Assembly (NCBI GenBank): GCA_902605645.1
Contig: CACLDE010000001.1
Location: 1 to 64,000 of the forward strand
Source: an uncultured Pelagibacteraceae bacterium
GTDB taxonomy: Bacteria; Pseudomonadota; Alphaproteobacteria; Pelagibacterales; Pelagibacteraceae
DNA: 64,000 nt
Direction of reading: 5' to 3'
The notes under the pieces were generated by a model, which did not search any database, was not told the DNA's origin, and saw nothing but the letters and a program-made list of their open reading frames with translations. The position numbers and the translations under genes are program-made. Positions within the stretch are counted from its first letter, which is position 1. Each line of letters starts with the position of its first letter. Below are positions 55,861 to 63,842 of the stretch, one piece after another.

Positions 55861-56934
55861 ATGTTTAAATTTCATAACAAAATTATAAACGGAGATTCCT
55901 TAAAAGAATTAAAAAAAATTCCTTCTAATTCTTTTGACTTAGTTTTTGCCGACCCTCCTTACAATATGCAAATCGGAGAAAAGTTAACTCGTCCAGATGC
56001 AAGTAAAGTAAATGGAGTTAACGATAAATGGGATCAATTTAACAGCTTTAAACATTATGATGATTTCTGTAAAGCATGGCTAACTGAATGTAAAAGAATT
56101 TTGAAAAACAGCGGAAGCATTTGGGTAATAGGTTCTTATCATAATATTTTTCGTTTGGGTTATCACTTACAAAATTTAAACTATTGGCTCCTTAATGATG
56201 TGATTTGGAGAAAAAACAATCCGATGCCTAATTTTAGAGGTACTCGATTTACTAATGCTCATGAAACTCTTATTTGGGCATCAAAAAATAAAAAATCAAA
56301 ATATACATTTAATTATCAATCTCTTAAGTGTTTGAATGATGATTTACAAATGAGATCTGATTGGACATTTCCAATCTGCAATGGAAAAGAGAGATTAAAG
56401 AAAAATGGAAAAAAAGTACATTCTACTCAAAAACCAGAAGCACTACTTCATAGAATTATATTAGCTACTACAAATAAGGGTGATAGCATTTTTGACCCTT
56501 TTTTAGGTACAGGAACAACAGCTGTAGTAGCAAAAAAACTAGGAAGAAATTACTGCGGAATAGAAAAAGAAAAAAAATATTTTAAAGCAGCTGATGATAG
56601 AATTAAAAAAACTAAGGTTATTGATAATAGTTATCTTGATACAATTAAAAATAATAAATCTAAACCCAGAATACCTTTTGGCTCACTAGTAGAATTAGGC
56701 TTATTAAAGCCTGGAACTTCACTATTTGATGAAAAGAAAAAAATTAATGCAAAAATCATGGCAGATGGGAGCATAAAATACAAAGAGTCTGAAGGTTCGA
56801 TCCATAAAGTTGCCGCAAAAATAGTGGGCTCAGATAGCTGTAATGGCTGGACTTACTGGCACTGTAATTTTAATGGTTCAATAGTTTTAATTGATAGTCT
56901 GAGACAAAATTTTATTGCAGAAAAACAGATTTAG
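55861..56934 (+). CDS. ccrM: Cell-cycle-regulated DNA adenine methyltransferase CcrM (GANTC)
   Basis: Orphan N6-adenine methyltransferase that methylates GANTC after replication in many alphaproteobacteria. It is of the beta class: catalytic DPPYNM (31-36) precedes the target region, and the SAM motif FDPFLGTGTT (about 211-220) follows. The C-terminal domain typical of CcrM (LVELGLLKPGTSLFDEKK, IHKVAAKIVGSDSCNGWTYWHC) is present, separating it from restriction-associated enzymes. No restriction gene is nearby. The track start TTG (55849) lies over a GANTC site; ATG 55861 gives about 357 residues, like Caulobacter CcrM. Confidence 0.95.
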   Translation: MFKFHNKIINGDSLKELKKIPSNSFDLVFADPPYNMQIGEKLTRPDASKVNGVNDKWDQFNSFKHYDDFCKAWLTECKRILKNSGSIWVIGSYHNIFRLGYHLQNLNYWLLNDVIWRKNNPMPNFRGTRFTNAHETLIWASKNKKSKYTFNYQSLKCLNDDLQMRSDWTFPICNGKERLKKNGKKVHSTQKPEALLHRIILATTNKGDSIFDPFLGTGTTAVVAKKLGRNYCGIEKEKKYFKAADDRIKKTKVIDNSYLDTIKNNKSKPRIPFGSLVELGLLKPGTSLFDEKKKINAKIMADGSIKYKESEGSIHKVAAKIVGSDSCNGWTYWHCNFNGSIVLIDSLRQNFIAEKQI

Positions 56935-58061
56935 TTTTTATAGACTCTCCCTAAATAAGAATTAATAAAACCCTTTCTTTTAATTAAAAATTTCATTGAA
57001 AAGTTTCTAATCATCTGCATAAATTTACTTGAAAGATGAAATATAAAAAAATTAAGGTTTGATCTTCTTCTTACTATTTTCGCTCTTTTTGACCTTTCTT
57101 GAAAATAAATATTTTGTATATCCCCTCTTTCGTTTTTGATTAGATTAAATAATTCATAGGCGCTTTCTATAGATTGCCCTGCGCCTTGAGCTAATGTTGG
57201 TAAAAAACCATTGAATGCATCACCAATATATAAAACTTTACTATTAGTTGAAGGAAGTATTTTAGGAGTTGCATATAACGGCCAAGATTTTAAATCTTCT
57301 TCAAAAGCTTTTTCTAAATTAGGATTTTGTTTCACAACTTTATCTAGCAAAATTTTGATGTCAGTATCTTTTTTCTTATGTCTCAATATACAAACAAAGT
57401 TAAGCTCTTTTTTTTTATTAATTGGGTAAATAACTAAGTGACAATTATTACCCATCATCAAACTAACTTTGGATTGATCAATTTCTAATCCTGATTTTGA
57501 CCTAAGAATTGTCCTTATTGCGATAGCATTTTTAAAAACTGGTTTATTTATTTTCTTTTCAAAAAATGTACGTGTATTAGAAAAAATTCCATCTGCACCA
57601 ACTACGTAATCTACAAGGTCATTTGTATTATCATCAAATTTAATGAGAACTTTTCCCTTTAATTCAGAAACCTCTTTAATTCTTTTTCCAAATCTAATGT
57701 GCTGGGTGTAGATATCATCTTTTAAAAATTCAATTAAAGTAGATCTCTGTAATGTTGTATACTTGTTGTCATTTATATTAAATTGCATCAGATCTAAATC
57801 ACATATTTTTTTGTTTTGAATATTGTAAATATCGACGCCTTTTGGATGATATAATTGTTCATTAATAATTTTAGTAAAGTTTATTTCATTTAAAATTTTA
57901 ATACTATTAATTGAGAGTTGTATGCCATAACCCTCATCTAGAGGAAGGCTTTCGTTTTTTTCATAAACCATAAAGTCATGATTTTTATCCTTATATAAAA
58001 AATTTGCTAAAGTTAAACCAGCAATCCCAGATCCAATAATTGCAATTTTTTTTTTCATCAA
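56931..58061 (-). CDS. FAD-dependent monooxygenase (UbiH/PHBH-like)
   Basis: Flavoprotein hydroxylase of 376 residues. It has the Rossmann motif IAIIGSGIAGLTLANFLYK, the mid-chain DG motif VVGADGIFSNTRTFF, and the second FAD motif LYIGDAFNGFLPTLAQGAGQSIESAYEL. These fit class A aromatic or ubiquinone-pathway hydroxylases, but the substrate cannot be read from sequence. The basic hydrophobic C-terminus (SKFMQMIRNFSMKFLIKRK) might touch the membrane. Its stop is nested with ccrM and its start abuts the mutY stop. Confidence 0.85.
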   Translation of the reverse strand: MMKKKIAIIGSGIAGLTLANFLYKDKNHDFMVYEKNESLPLDEGYGIQLSINSIKILNEINFTKIINEQLYHPKGVDIYNIQNKKICDLDLMQFNINDNKYTTLQRSTLIEFLKDDIYTQHIRFGKRIKEVSELKGKVLIKFDDNTNDLVDYVVGADGIFSNTRTFFEKKINKPVFKNAIAIRTILRSKSGLEIDQSKVSLMMGNNCHLVIYPINKKKELNFVCILRHKKKDTDIKILLDKVVKQNPNLEKAFEEDLKSWPLYATPKILPSTNSKVLYIGDAFNGFLPTLAQGAGQSIESAYELFNLIKNERGDIQNIYFQERSKRAKIVRRRSNLNFFIFHLSSKFMQMIRNFSMKFLIKRKGFINSYLGRVYKN

Positions 58062-59056
58062 AATAAAACTGAAACTTGTTTAAATATTTTTTTTGTAAAT
58101 GTGGGAATAAATTCATTATTCTTTTTAATAGAGTACCAAGAGTAATTATTTGGTATATTTTTTGAGAACTGATAATATAAATTAATATTTAATTTTTTAT
58201 TTGAGATAGAATTTTTATATTTTGACAGCAATTTCCAATTTTTGAACGATCTATTATTTTTAATACTTTCTATTTTTGGCAAATTAAACTCATTTAAAAA
58301 ACCTAAATTATTTTTTTTAGTTAAAGCTATTTCACCTTTCTTAGATAAATAACAAAAAATATTTATATTTTTATTAATTATTTCTTTTTTTATGTTTTTG
58401 ATTTTTCTTTTAGATTTATAAAATTTACAATTTTTTTTAATAGGGCATATGCCACATTTTGGAGTTTTAGAATTACAAATTAAGGCTCCGAACTCCATCA
58501 TCGCTTCCACAAGGTCTGAGTTTCTTTTGGTATTTAATATATTTTTTTTATTTTTAGTTATAAAATATTCAAAATCTATTTTGCTCACCTCTATGTTTAA
58601 TATTCTTGAAATAACCCTTTTCACATTGCCATCTAAAGCAATGGTTGGTTTGTTATAAATCAAAGCTGCTAAAACATTCGAGGTATAATCGCCAACACCT
58701 GGTAAAGATTTTATCTTATCTATTTCTCTCGGAAGTTTAGAATGATATTTTTTTACTAAAATTTTTGATGTAGCTAAAAGATTTCTAGCCCTCCGGTAAT
58801 ATCCTAATCCCTCCCATAACTTTAAAATTTTCTTCTCACTTGTTTTAGACAAAGAGTCCAGATTACGAAATTTTTTTGTGAATTTTTCAAAAAAAGGTAT
58901 TACGGTTTTTACTTGTGTCTGTTGCAACATAAATTCACTTAAAACTCGATAATATAGCTGATTAGTTGATCTTTTACCAACACGCCAAGGCAAAGTGCGC
59001 TTGTTATTATCATACCAAGCTAAAATTTTTTTTGTTAAGTTAAACTTTATATGCAT
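58058..59056 (-). CDS. mutY: A/G-specific adenine glycosylase MutY
   Basis: Removes adenine mispaired with 8-oxoguanine. It has the N-terminal LPWRV, FMLQQTQVKTVIPFFEKF, WEGLGYYRRARNLL, the helix-hairpin-helix LPGVGDYTSNVLAALIYNKPTIALDGNVKRV in blocks with catalytic Asp, and the complete 4Fe-4S motif CNSKTPKCGICPIKKNC (C-x6-C-x2-C-x5-C). A divergent NUDIX-like C-terminal domain follows. Its ATG lies in the palindrome ATGCAT with the divergent dciA-like start. Confidence 0.95.
   Translation of the reverse strand: MHIKFNLTKKILAWYDNNKRTLPWRVGKRSTNQLYYRVLSEFMLQQTQVKTVIPFFEKFTKKFRNLDSLSKTSEKKILKLWEGLGYYRRARNLLATSKILVKKYHSKLPREIDKIKSLPGVGDYTSNVLAALIYNKPTIALDGNVKRVISRILNIEVSKIDFEYFITKNKKNILNTKRNSDLVEAMMEFGALICNSKTPKCGICPIKKNCKFYKSKRKIKNIKKEIINKNINIFCYLSKKGEIALTKKNNLGFLNEFNLPKIESIKNNRSFKNWKLLSKYKNSISNKKLNINLYYQFSKNIPNNYSWYSIKKNNEFIPTFTKKIFKQVSVLF
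59051..59056. other. ATGCAT palindrome holding both divergent start codons
   Basis: The plus-strand ATG (59051-59053) starts the DciA-like gene and the minus-strand ATG (59056-59054) starts mutY, so the two start codons form one 6-base palindrome. Neither gene has another credible in-frame start nearby. Any leader of each mRNA must therefore be antisense to the start of the other gene, or the mRNAs are leaderless. Confidence 0.75.
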
Positions 59057-59536
59057 AAAAAAATTAATAATAGTTTAAGTAAAAATTTCATTCAAGGGCT
59101 TAGACCTTTATCTAACACTTTGCCTTCTCAAATAAAAAAAGTTTTAAAGAAAAATGGTTTCAACTTAGCTTCTATTGTTGATAATTGGACTAAAATTATA
59201 GGAAATGAAATTTCAAACAAATGTTATCCCATTAATATTAAGGCTCAAAACAACTCGAAAGATGTAATTTTAATACTTAATGTAATACATGGCAAAGAGA
59301 TCGATATTGAATATAATAAAAAAAATATAATTGACAAAATTAACTCATATTTCGGCTATACTTTTATCAAAAAAATTCAAGTAAAGATAATTAATATGAA
59401 ATTTGAAGATCCTTTTAAAAATCAAATTACAAAAAAAAATAAAAAAAATTTGGACATCAACTTAAAAAAGATTGAAAATATCAATTTAAAAACTAAATTG
59501 GAAAAGTTAATTGATGCGTTTAATGAAAAAAAGTAA
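59051..59536 (+). CDS. DUF721 family protein, DciA-like
   Basis: A 161-residue basic protein with a DUF721 N-terminal domain (LSNTLPSQIKKVLKKNGFNLASIVDNWTKIIGNEISNKCYPINIK, in blocks), the fold of DciA, the ancestral loader of the replicative helicase DnaB. The C-terminal third is Lys/Asn-rich and probably flexible. Its place between mutY and a dsbA-smc pair is typical of alphaproteobacteria. The helicase-loading role is inferred from the family. Confidence 0.8.
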   Translation: MHKKINNSLSKNFIQGLRPLSNTLPSQIKKVLKKNGFNLASIVDNWTKIIGNEISNKCYPINIKAQNNSKDVILILNVIHGKEIDIEYNKKNIIDKINSYFGYTFIKKIQVKIINMKFEDPFKNQITKKNKKNLDINLKKIENINLKTKLEKLIDAFNEKK

Positions 59537-60116
59537 ATTTGTTTTTTTTATAATACCTATTTTATTTCAACTATTTTCATTCACGGTAGTTTTTGGTGAA
59601 ATCCTAAAAATTGGTGATGAAAATGCTAAGATTACCGTTAAAGTTTTTTCTTCTTTGACTTGTCCACACTGTGCTTCATTTCATGAAAAAATTTTTGAAA
59701 GTTTAAAAAAAAACTACATTGATAAAAATAAAGTAAAATTTGAACATCACGCTTTTCCCTTAGATTTAGCTGCTCTCAATGCAGAAAAAATAGTAAGGTG
59801 CGCTTCAAGCCCGGAAGAAAAATTTGAACTTTTAACTAAATTATACAATAAGCAATCAAAATGGGCAGTAGGCTCTGATATCAAAAAAATTAATGAATTT
59901 CTTATTAAAATCGGATATGATTCTAAAATTAGCGAAAGCAATCTCAGAAAATGTTTAGATGATGAAAAAAAACAAGAATTTATTTTAAATGAGAGAATTG
60001 CAGCTCAAAAGGAATATAATATAAGATCTACCCCCACCATTTATATTAATGATAAGAAATATGAGGATAAGCACGAATTCAAATCTTTCAAAAAACAGAT
60101 AGATAAATTATTATAA
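59523..60116 (+). CDS. DsbA-family thiol-disulfide oxidoreductase
   Basis: Periplasmic thioredoxin-fold protein of about 197 residues. A signal peptide (about 1-25, ending VVFGE) precedes the active site CPHC (47-50); the cis-Pro loop is RSTPTIYIND. The track's TTG start at 59511 adds MMRL; the ATG at 59523 (MKKSKFVFF) gives a proper signal peptide and a short overlap with the DciA-like gene. It may fold exported proteins or act as a disulfide reductase/isomerase; the direction cannot be read from sequence. Confidence 0.92.
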   Translation: MKKSKFVFFIIPILFQLFSFTVVFGEILKIGDENAKITVKVFSSLTCPHCASFHEKIFESLKKNYIDKNKVKFEHHAFPLDLAALNAEKIVRCASSPEEKFELLTKLYNKQSKWAVGSDIKKINEFLIKIGYDSKISESNLRKCLDDEKKQEFILNERIAAQKEYNIRSTPTIYINDKKYEDKHEFKSFKKQIDKLL

Positions 60117-60120
60117 CAGT

Positions 60121-62556
60121 ATGAAGTTTAAAAAATTGGAGCTTACTGGCTTTAAGTCATTCTTTGATAAAACAACTTTTTTTATTGAAGATGGTTTGAC
60201 CGGGATTGTGGGTCCAAATGGATGCGGAAAATCTAATATTGTTGAATCTTTGAGATGGTGTATGGGAGAAACTTCTGCAAAAAGCATGAGAGGGGCAGGA
60301 ATGGAAGATGTTATTTTTTCTGGAACATCCAATAGACCTGAGAAAAATTTCTCTGAAGTTTCTTTATTAATAGATAATAAAGATAAAGGTGGTCCGGAGC
60401 AATATAATAAATTAGATGAAATTTTGGTAACAAGAAAAATTGAGAGAAACAAAGGGTCAAAGTATTACTTAAATGAAAAAGAAGTAAGGGCAAGGGATGC
60501 GCAGACTTTTTTCGCAGACTTATCTACTGGCGCCCATTCACCATCATTAATTAGTCAGGGAAAAATTGGTCAACTAGTTACAGCAAAACCAGTAGAAAGA
60601 AGAGCTATTTTGGAGGAAGCGGCTGGCATCGCTGGTTTACATGCTAGAAGGCATGAGGCAGAAACAAGATTAAACGCAGCAGAAACTAACCTTAAACGAG
60701 CAGACGAACTAAAAAAACAACAACAAAAACAATTAGATAATTTAAAAAAACAAGCCGAAGAAGCAACTAAATATAAAGAGGTTTCAAAAGAAATTAGAAA
60801 AGCTGAAGCAGGTTTATATTATCTTAAATTAATAGAAATTGAAAAAAATAAAAAACAAATATCTGAAAAAGTAAGTGAGCAAGATGATGAATTAAGTGCT
60901 TTAAAGATAGACTTGAATCATAATACAAAATTACTTGATGAGGAAAATTCAAAGTTAACACCTCTTAGAGATAGAAAGTTAGAAAGCTTGGCCAGTCTTC
61001 AAAAAATAAATTTAGATATGAGTAATTTGGAAGAAGAAGAAAAAAGAATAAAAAAACTATCTACAAAACTCGAGAATTCATTAACAACGGTTGAGTCAGA
61101 TTTAGAAAGAGAAAAAAGTATCTCGTTAGATGCGTCTTTAAATGAAAAGAGAATTTTAGAGGAAAAAGATGAATTATTAAAGACTGAAAAATCTTTTGGC
61201 ACAACTGAGGTGGAAATAAATGAAAACTTAGAATTATCTAAGAGAAATTTAAATAATTTAAAGAATGAATTGGAAAGTTTAATTTTTAAAATCGAAAAAC
61301 TAATTGAAGAGGAAAAGAAAATATCTAAAGATTTATTTAAAGATTTAAAAGGATTAGTAGACCAAATTACATCTGCACATGAAAATTACGGGACTAATTA
61401 TAGCAAAAATGAAACTGTAAAAAGTGACTCAATAAAAAGAAAAGAGAGAATAAAAAACATTGATGTTGAATTAGAAAATTGGAAAAGTTTAAAAATAAAT
61501 TCTGAAAAAATGTTAACTGAATTGCAAGAAAGAAAAAAGAAAATAAATAGCGAAATTAAAGAAAATCAAAAAAATCCTGAAATCATTGCAACCACAAAAG
61601 GGCAAAATATACAAAATCTAGAAAATACAAAAAAAAGAAGCGAAGAACTTGAACAAGAACTAATTTCAGCGGAAGAAAAATTTAATAAAATAAATAACAA
61701 TATTCAAGAAGTTCAAGAAAAACTAGCCACAGTTCGAGAGGACAAAGCTAGAAACGAAGCAACTTTAGAAGGAATAGCTACAAGAAAAAAAGATCTTTTC
61801 TACTCAATTAATGCAGAGTTAAATATTTTGGATGAGGTTAAATTATTATCTTTGTCAGAATTAAATATAAATGATTTGCCCTCGATGAATAATCAAATTT
61901 CAATTGTTGAGAAGATAAAAAAAGAAAGAGAGTCAATGGGTACAGTAAATTTAAGGGCAGATATAGAGACAAAAAAATTTGAAGATGAAATTCAAAAGAT
62001 GGAAGATGACAGGGCCGATCTTTATTCTGCAATAGTAAAACTTAAATCAAGTATTGAGGAATTAAACCAAAAGGGAAGAGAGAGACTTTTGTATGCTTTT
62101 GAAAAAGTTAATAGAAAATTTAATGAGGTTTATACAAAACTTTTTAGTGGGGGTAGTGCTAAACTAGAATTAGTTGACTCTGACGATCCTTTAGAAGCTG
62201 GACTTGAAATGTTTGTTTCTCCTCCAGGAAAAAGATTGCAATCAATTACTTTATTATCTGGAGGAGAACAAGCTCTTACAGCGTTATCTTTAATTTTTGC
62301 TGTGTTTTTAGTAAACCCATCGCCTATATGTGTTCTAGACGAAGTTGATGCTCCTTTGGACGATGCAAATGTAACTCGATTTTGTTCTTTGCTCGATGAA
62401 TTAACAAATATTACTAAAACTAGATTTATAATAATTACTCACCATGCTCTAACAATGTCAAGAATGCATAGGTTATACGGGATAACCATGCCTGAAAAGG
62501 GTATTAGTCAATTGGTTGCTGTTGACTTAGAGAAAGCAGAAGAGCTAGTAGCTTAA
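60121..62556 (+). CDS. smc: Short SMC chromosome-condensation ATPase lacking a recognisable hinge
   Basis: The N-terminal head has LTGFKSFFDKTTF, Walker A GPNGCGKSN (31-39) and the Q-loop/arginine region SLISQGKIGQLVTAKPVERRAILEEAAGI. The C-terminal head has signature LSGGEQALTALSL (about 711) and Walker B VLDEVDAPLDD with the H-loop THH. Both ABC halves thus look functional. Between them (about 165-640) there is only Lys/Glu-rich coiled coil, with a possible break near ENYGTNYSKNETVKSD. The total is 811 residues, against roughly 1150-1190 for bacterial SMC, and I see no globular hinge. Confidence 0.92.
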   Translation: MKFKKLELTGFKSFFDKTTFFIEDGLTGIVGPNGCGKSNIVESLRWCMGETSAKSMRGAGMEDVIFSGTSNRPEKNFSEVSLLIDNKDKGGPEQYNKLDEILVTRKIERNKGSKYYLNEKEVRARDAQTFFADLSTGAHSPSLISQGKIGQLVTAKPVERRAILEEAAGIAGLHARRHEAETRLNAAETNLKRADELKKQQQKQLDNLKKQAEEATKYKEVSKEIRKAEAGLYYLKLIEIEKNKKQISEKVSEQDDELSALKIDLNHNTKLLDEENSKLTPLRDRKLESLASLQKINLDMSNLEEEEKRIKKLSTKLENSLTTVESDLEREKSISLDASLNEKRILEEKDELLKTEKSFGTTEVEINENLELSKRNLNNLKNELESLIFKIEKLIEEEKKISKDLFKDLKGLVDQITSAHENYGTNYSKNETVKSDSIKRKERIKNIDVELENWKSLKINSEKMLTELQERKKKINSEIKENQKNPEIIATTKGQNIQNLENTKKRSEELEQELISAEEKFNKINNNIQEVQEKLATVREDKARNEATLEGIATRKKDLFYSINAELNILDEVKLLSLSELNINDLPSMNNQISIVEKIKKERESMGTVNLRADIETKKFEDEIQKMEDDRADLYSAIVKLKSSIEELNQKGRERLLYAFEKVNRKFNEVYTKLFSGGSAKLELVDSDDPLEAGLEMFVSPPGKRLQSITLLSGGEQALTALSLIFAVFLVNPSPICVLDEVDAPLDDANVTRFCSLLDELTNITKTRFIIITHHALTMSRMHRLYGITMPEKGISQLVAVDLEKAEELVA

Positions 62557-62560
62557 TTAA

Positions 62561-62845
62561 ATGGACGATAACAACTTTAAAACTCGCCTCAGGATTGCAA
62601 AAAGAGAAATTTTAAAAAAGGATGCAAACGAAAATAACAAAAGAGGACTTTTTTTAGGCTCAGCCTTTCGATTGGGGACAGAACTAGTTGCGGCTGTGGC
62701 GGTTGGGACAATTATTGGGTTTATTTTAGATAACTGGTTTGATACTAAACCATGGTTTATTATTACATTCTTTTTTATAGGTGTAATAGCAGGAATACTT
62801 AATGTTGTTAGAGTAGCAAATAACATGCAAAAAGAGGATAAATAG
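62561..62845 (+). CDS. atpI: ATP synthase assembly protein AtpI
   Basis: Small membrane protein opening the F0 operon, thought to assist c-ring assembly and ion supply. A basic N-terminal helix is followed by two membrane segments (about residues 36-58 and 65-85; the first reads LGTELVAAVAVGTIIGFILDNWF and the second IITFFFIGVIAGILNV). Its position right before atpB is typical. It starts 4 bases after smc, and may be cotranscribed with it. Confidence 0.92.
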   Translation: MDDNNFKTRLRIAKREILKKDANENNKRGLFLGSAFRLGTELVAAVAVGTIIGFILDNWFDTKPWFIITFFFIGVIAGILNVVRVANNMQKEDK

Positions 62846-62857
62846 GAGTAATAAGTT

Positions 62858-63592
62858 ATGGCTGCGAATCCAATGCATCAATTTCAAGTCTACAGACTTG
62901 GGCCCGAAATTAAATTGGGCAATGTAGACTTGTCTTTCACCAATGCAAGCTTATTCATGTTTATAAGCGCTCTAACAATTTGTATATTTTTATACTTCGG
63001 TTCAAAACAAAAAGGTATAATCCCAGGTAGATTACAATTAATCGCTGAACTTTTTTATAATTTCATTGCAAAAATGATTAGCGATACAGCTGGTTCAAAA
63101 GCTAAACCGTATTTTCCTTTTATATTTACCTTATTCATGTTTGTTTTGCTCTGCAATATGATCGGTATGCTACCCTATTCTTTTACAGTAACTAGTCATA
63201 TTATTGTTACTCTTGTAATGGCATTATTTATATTTATTGCAGTAACAATTGTTGGATTTATTAAACACGGATTAAAATATTTGTCTATATTTGTTCCGAA
63301 GGGTGTACCGGTTGTGTTATTGCCTTTAATCACAATAATCGAAATTATTTCTTATTTAAGTAGACCGGTAAGCCTTTCTGTAAGGTTGTTCGCTAATATG
63401 ATGGCTGGACATACGATGTTAAAAGTATTTGGAAGTTTTGTTATAAGTTTAGGTCTGTTAGGTGGTTGGTTACCACTAAGTTTTTCAGTTGCATTAACCG
63501 GCTTGGAAATATTAGTAGCTTTTTTACAAGCTTATGTATTTGCAATTTTAACCTGCATCTATTTAAATGATGCACTAAATCTTCACCATTAA
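62858..63592 (+). CDS. atpB: ATP synthase F0 subunit a
   Basis: Membrane stator carrying the two proton half-channels. The 244 residues have five to six membrane segments. The essential Arg is in RPVSLSVRLFANMMAGH; other conserved pieces are NMIGMLPYSFTVTSH and the C-terminal ILVAFLQAYVFAILTCIYLNDAL. It starts MAANPMHQF, a typical alphaproteobacterial start, preceded by AGGAGT. Confidence 0.97.
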   Translation: MAANPMHQFQVYRLGPEIKLGNVDLSFTNASLFMFISALTICIFLYFGSKQKGIIPGRLQLIAELFYNFIAKMISDTAGSKAKPYFPFIFTLFMFVLLCNMIGMLPYSFTVTSHIIVTLVMALFIFIAVTIVGFIKHGLKYLSIFVPKGVPVVLLPLITIIEIISYLSRPVSLSVRLFANMMAGHTMLKVFGSFVISLGLLGGWLPLSFSVALTGLEILVAFLQAYVFAILTCIYLNDALNLHH

Positions 63593-63597
63593 AAAAA

Positions 63598-63602
63598 GGA
63601 GG
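63598..63602 (+). promoter_or_regulatory. Strong Shine-Dalgarno of atpE
   Basis: GGAGG lies 4 bases before the atpE ATG in the 14-base gap after atpB. A strong site fits the need for many c subunits per complex. Like ftsZ, atpE is one of the few genes in the window with a near-ideal site. Confidence 0.75.
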
Positions 63603-63606
63603 AAAA

Positions 63607-63834
63607 ATGGAGTTAGAAGCAGCAAAAATGATTGGAGCAGGATTGGCTGCAATCGCATTGGCAGGTGCTGGGGTCGGTATCGGAATTATTTTCGGTAACT
63701 ACTTATCAGGTGCCATGAGAAATCCGTCTGCAGCGCAAAAGCAATTCCCTAATTTACTTTTAGGTTTTGCTTTAGCAGAAGCGACAGGTTTATTTGGACT
63801 TGTAGTAGCGCTTATTATCTTATTTGCATTTTAG
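63607..63834 (+). CDS. atpE: ATP synthase F0 subunit c
   Basis: Proton-carrying ring subunit of 75 residues: a helical hairpin with GAGLAAIALAGAGVGIGIIFG as helix 1, the polar loop RNPSAAQKQF, and helix 2 with the ion-binding Glu in FALAEATGLFGLVVALI. The helix 1 Gly-rich face supports tight c-ring packing. I see no obvious sodium-binding signature (the Gln/Thr pattern of sodium rings), so proton coupling is likely. Confidence 0.97.
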   Translation: MELEAAKMIGAGLAAIALAGAGVGIGIIFGNYLSGAMRNPSAAQKQFPNLLLGFALAEATGLFGLVVALIILFAF

Positions 63835-63842
63835 AGATAAGT

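Noticed and set aside
55843-55861. Possible CtrA box (TTAA...TTAA) before ccrM
   Set aside because: The two TTAA elements are separated by 11 bases rather than 7, and TTAA is very common in this DNA.
60111-60452. 113-codon minus-strand ORF over the smc start
   Set aside because: It is antisense to the conserved Walker A region of smc and has no family features.
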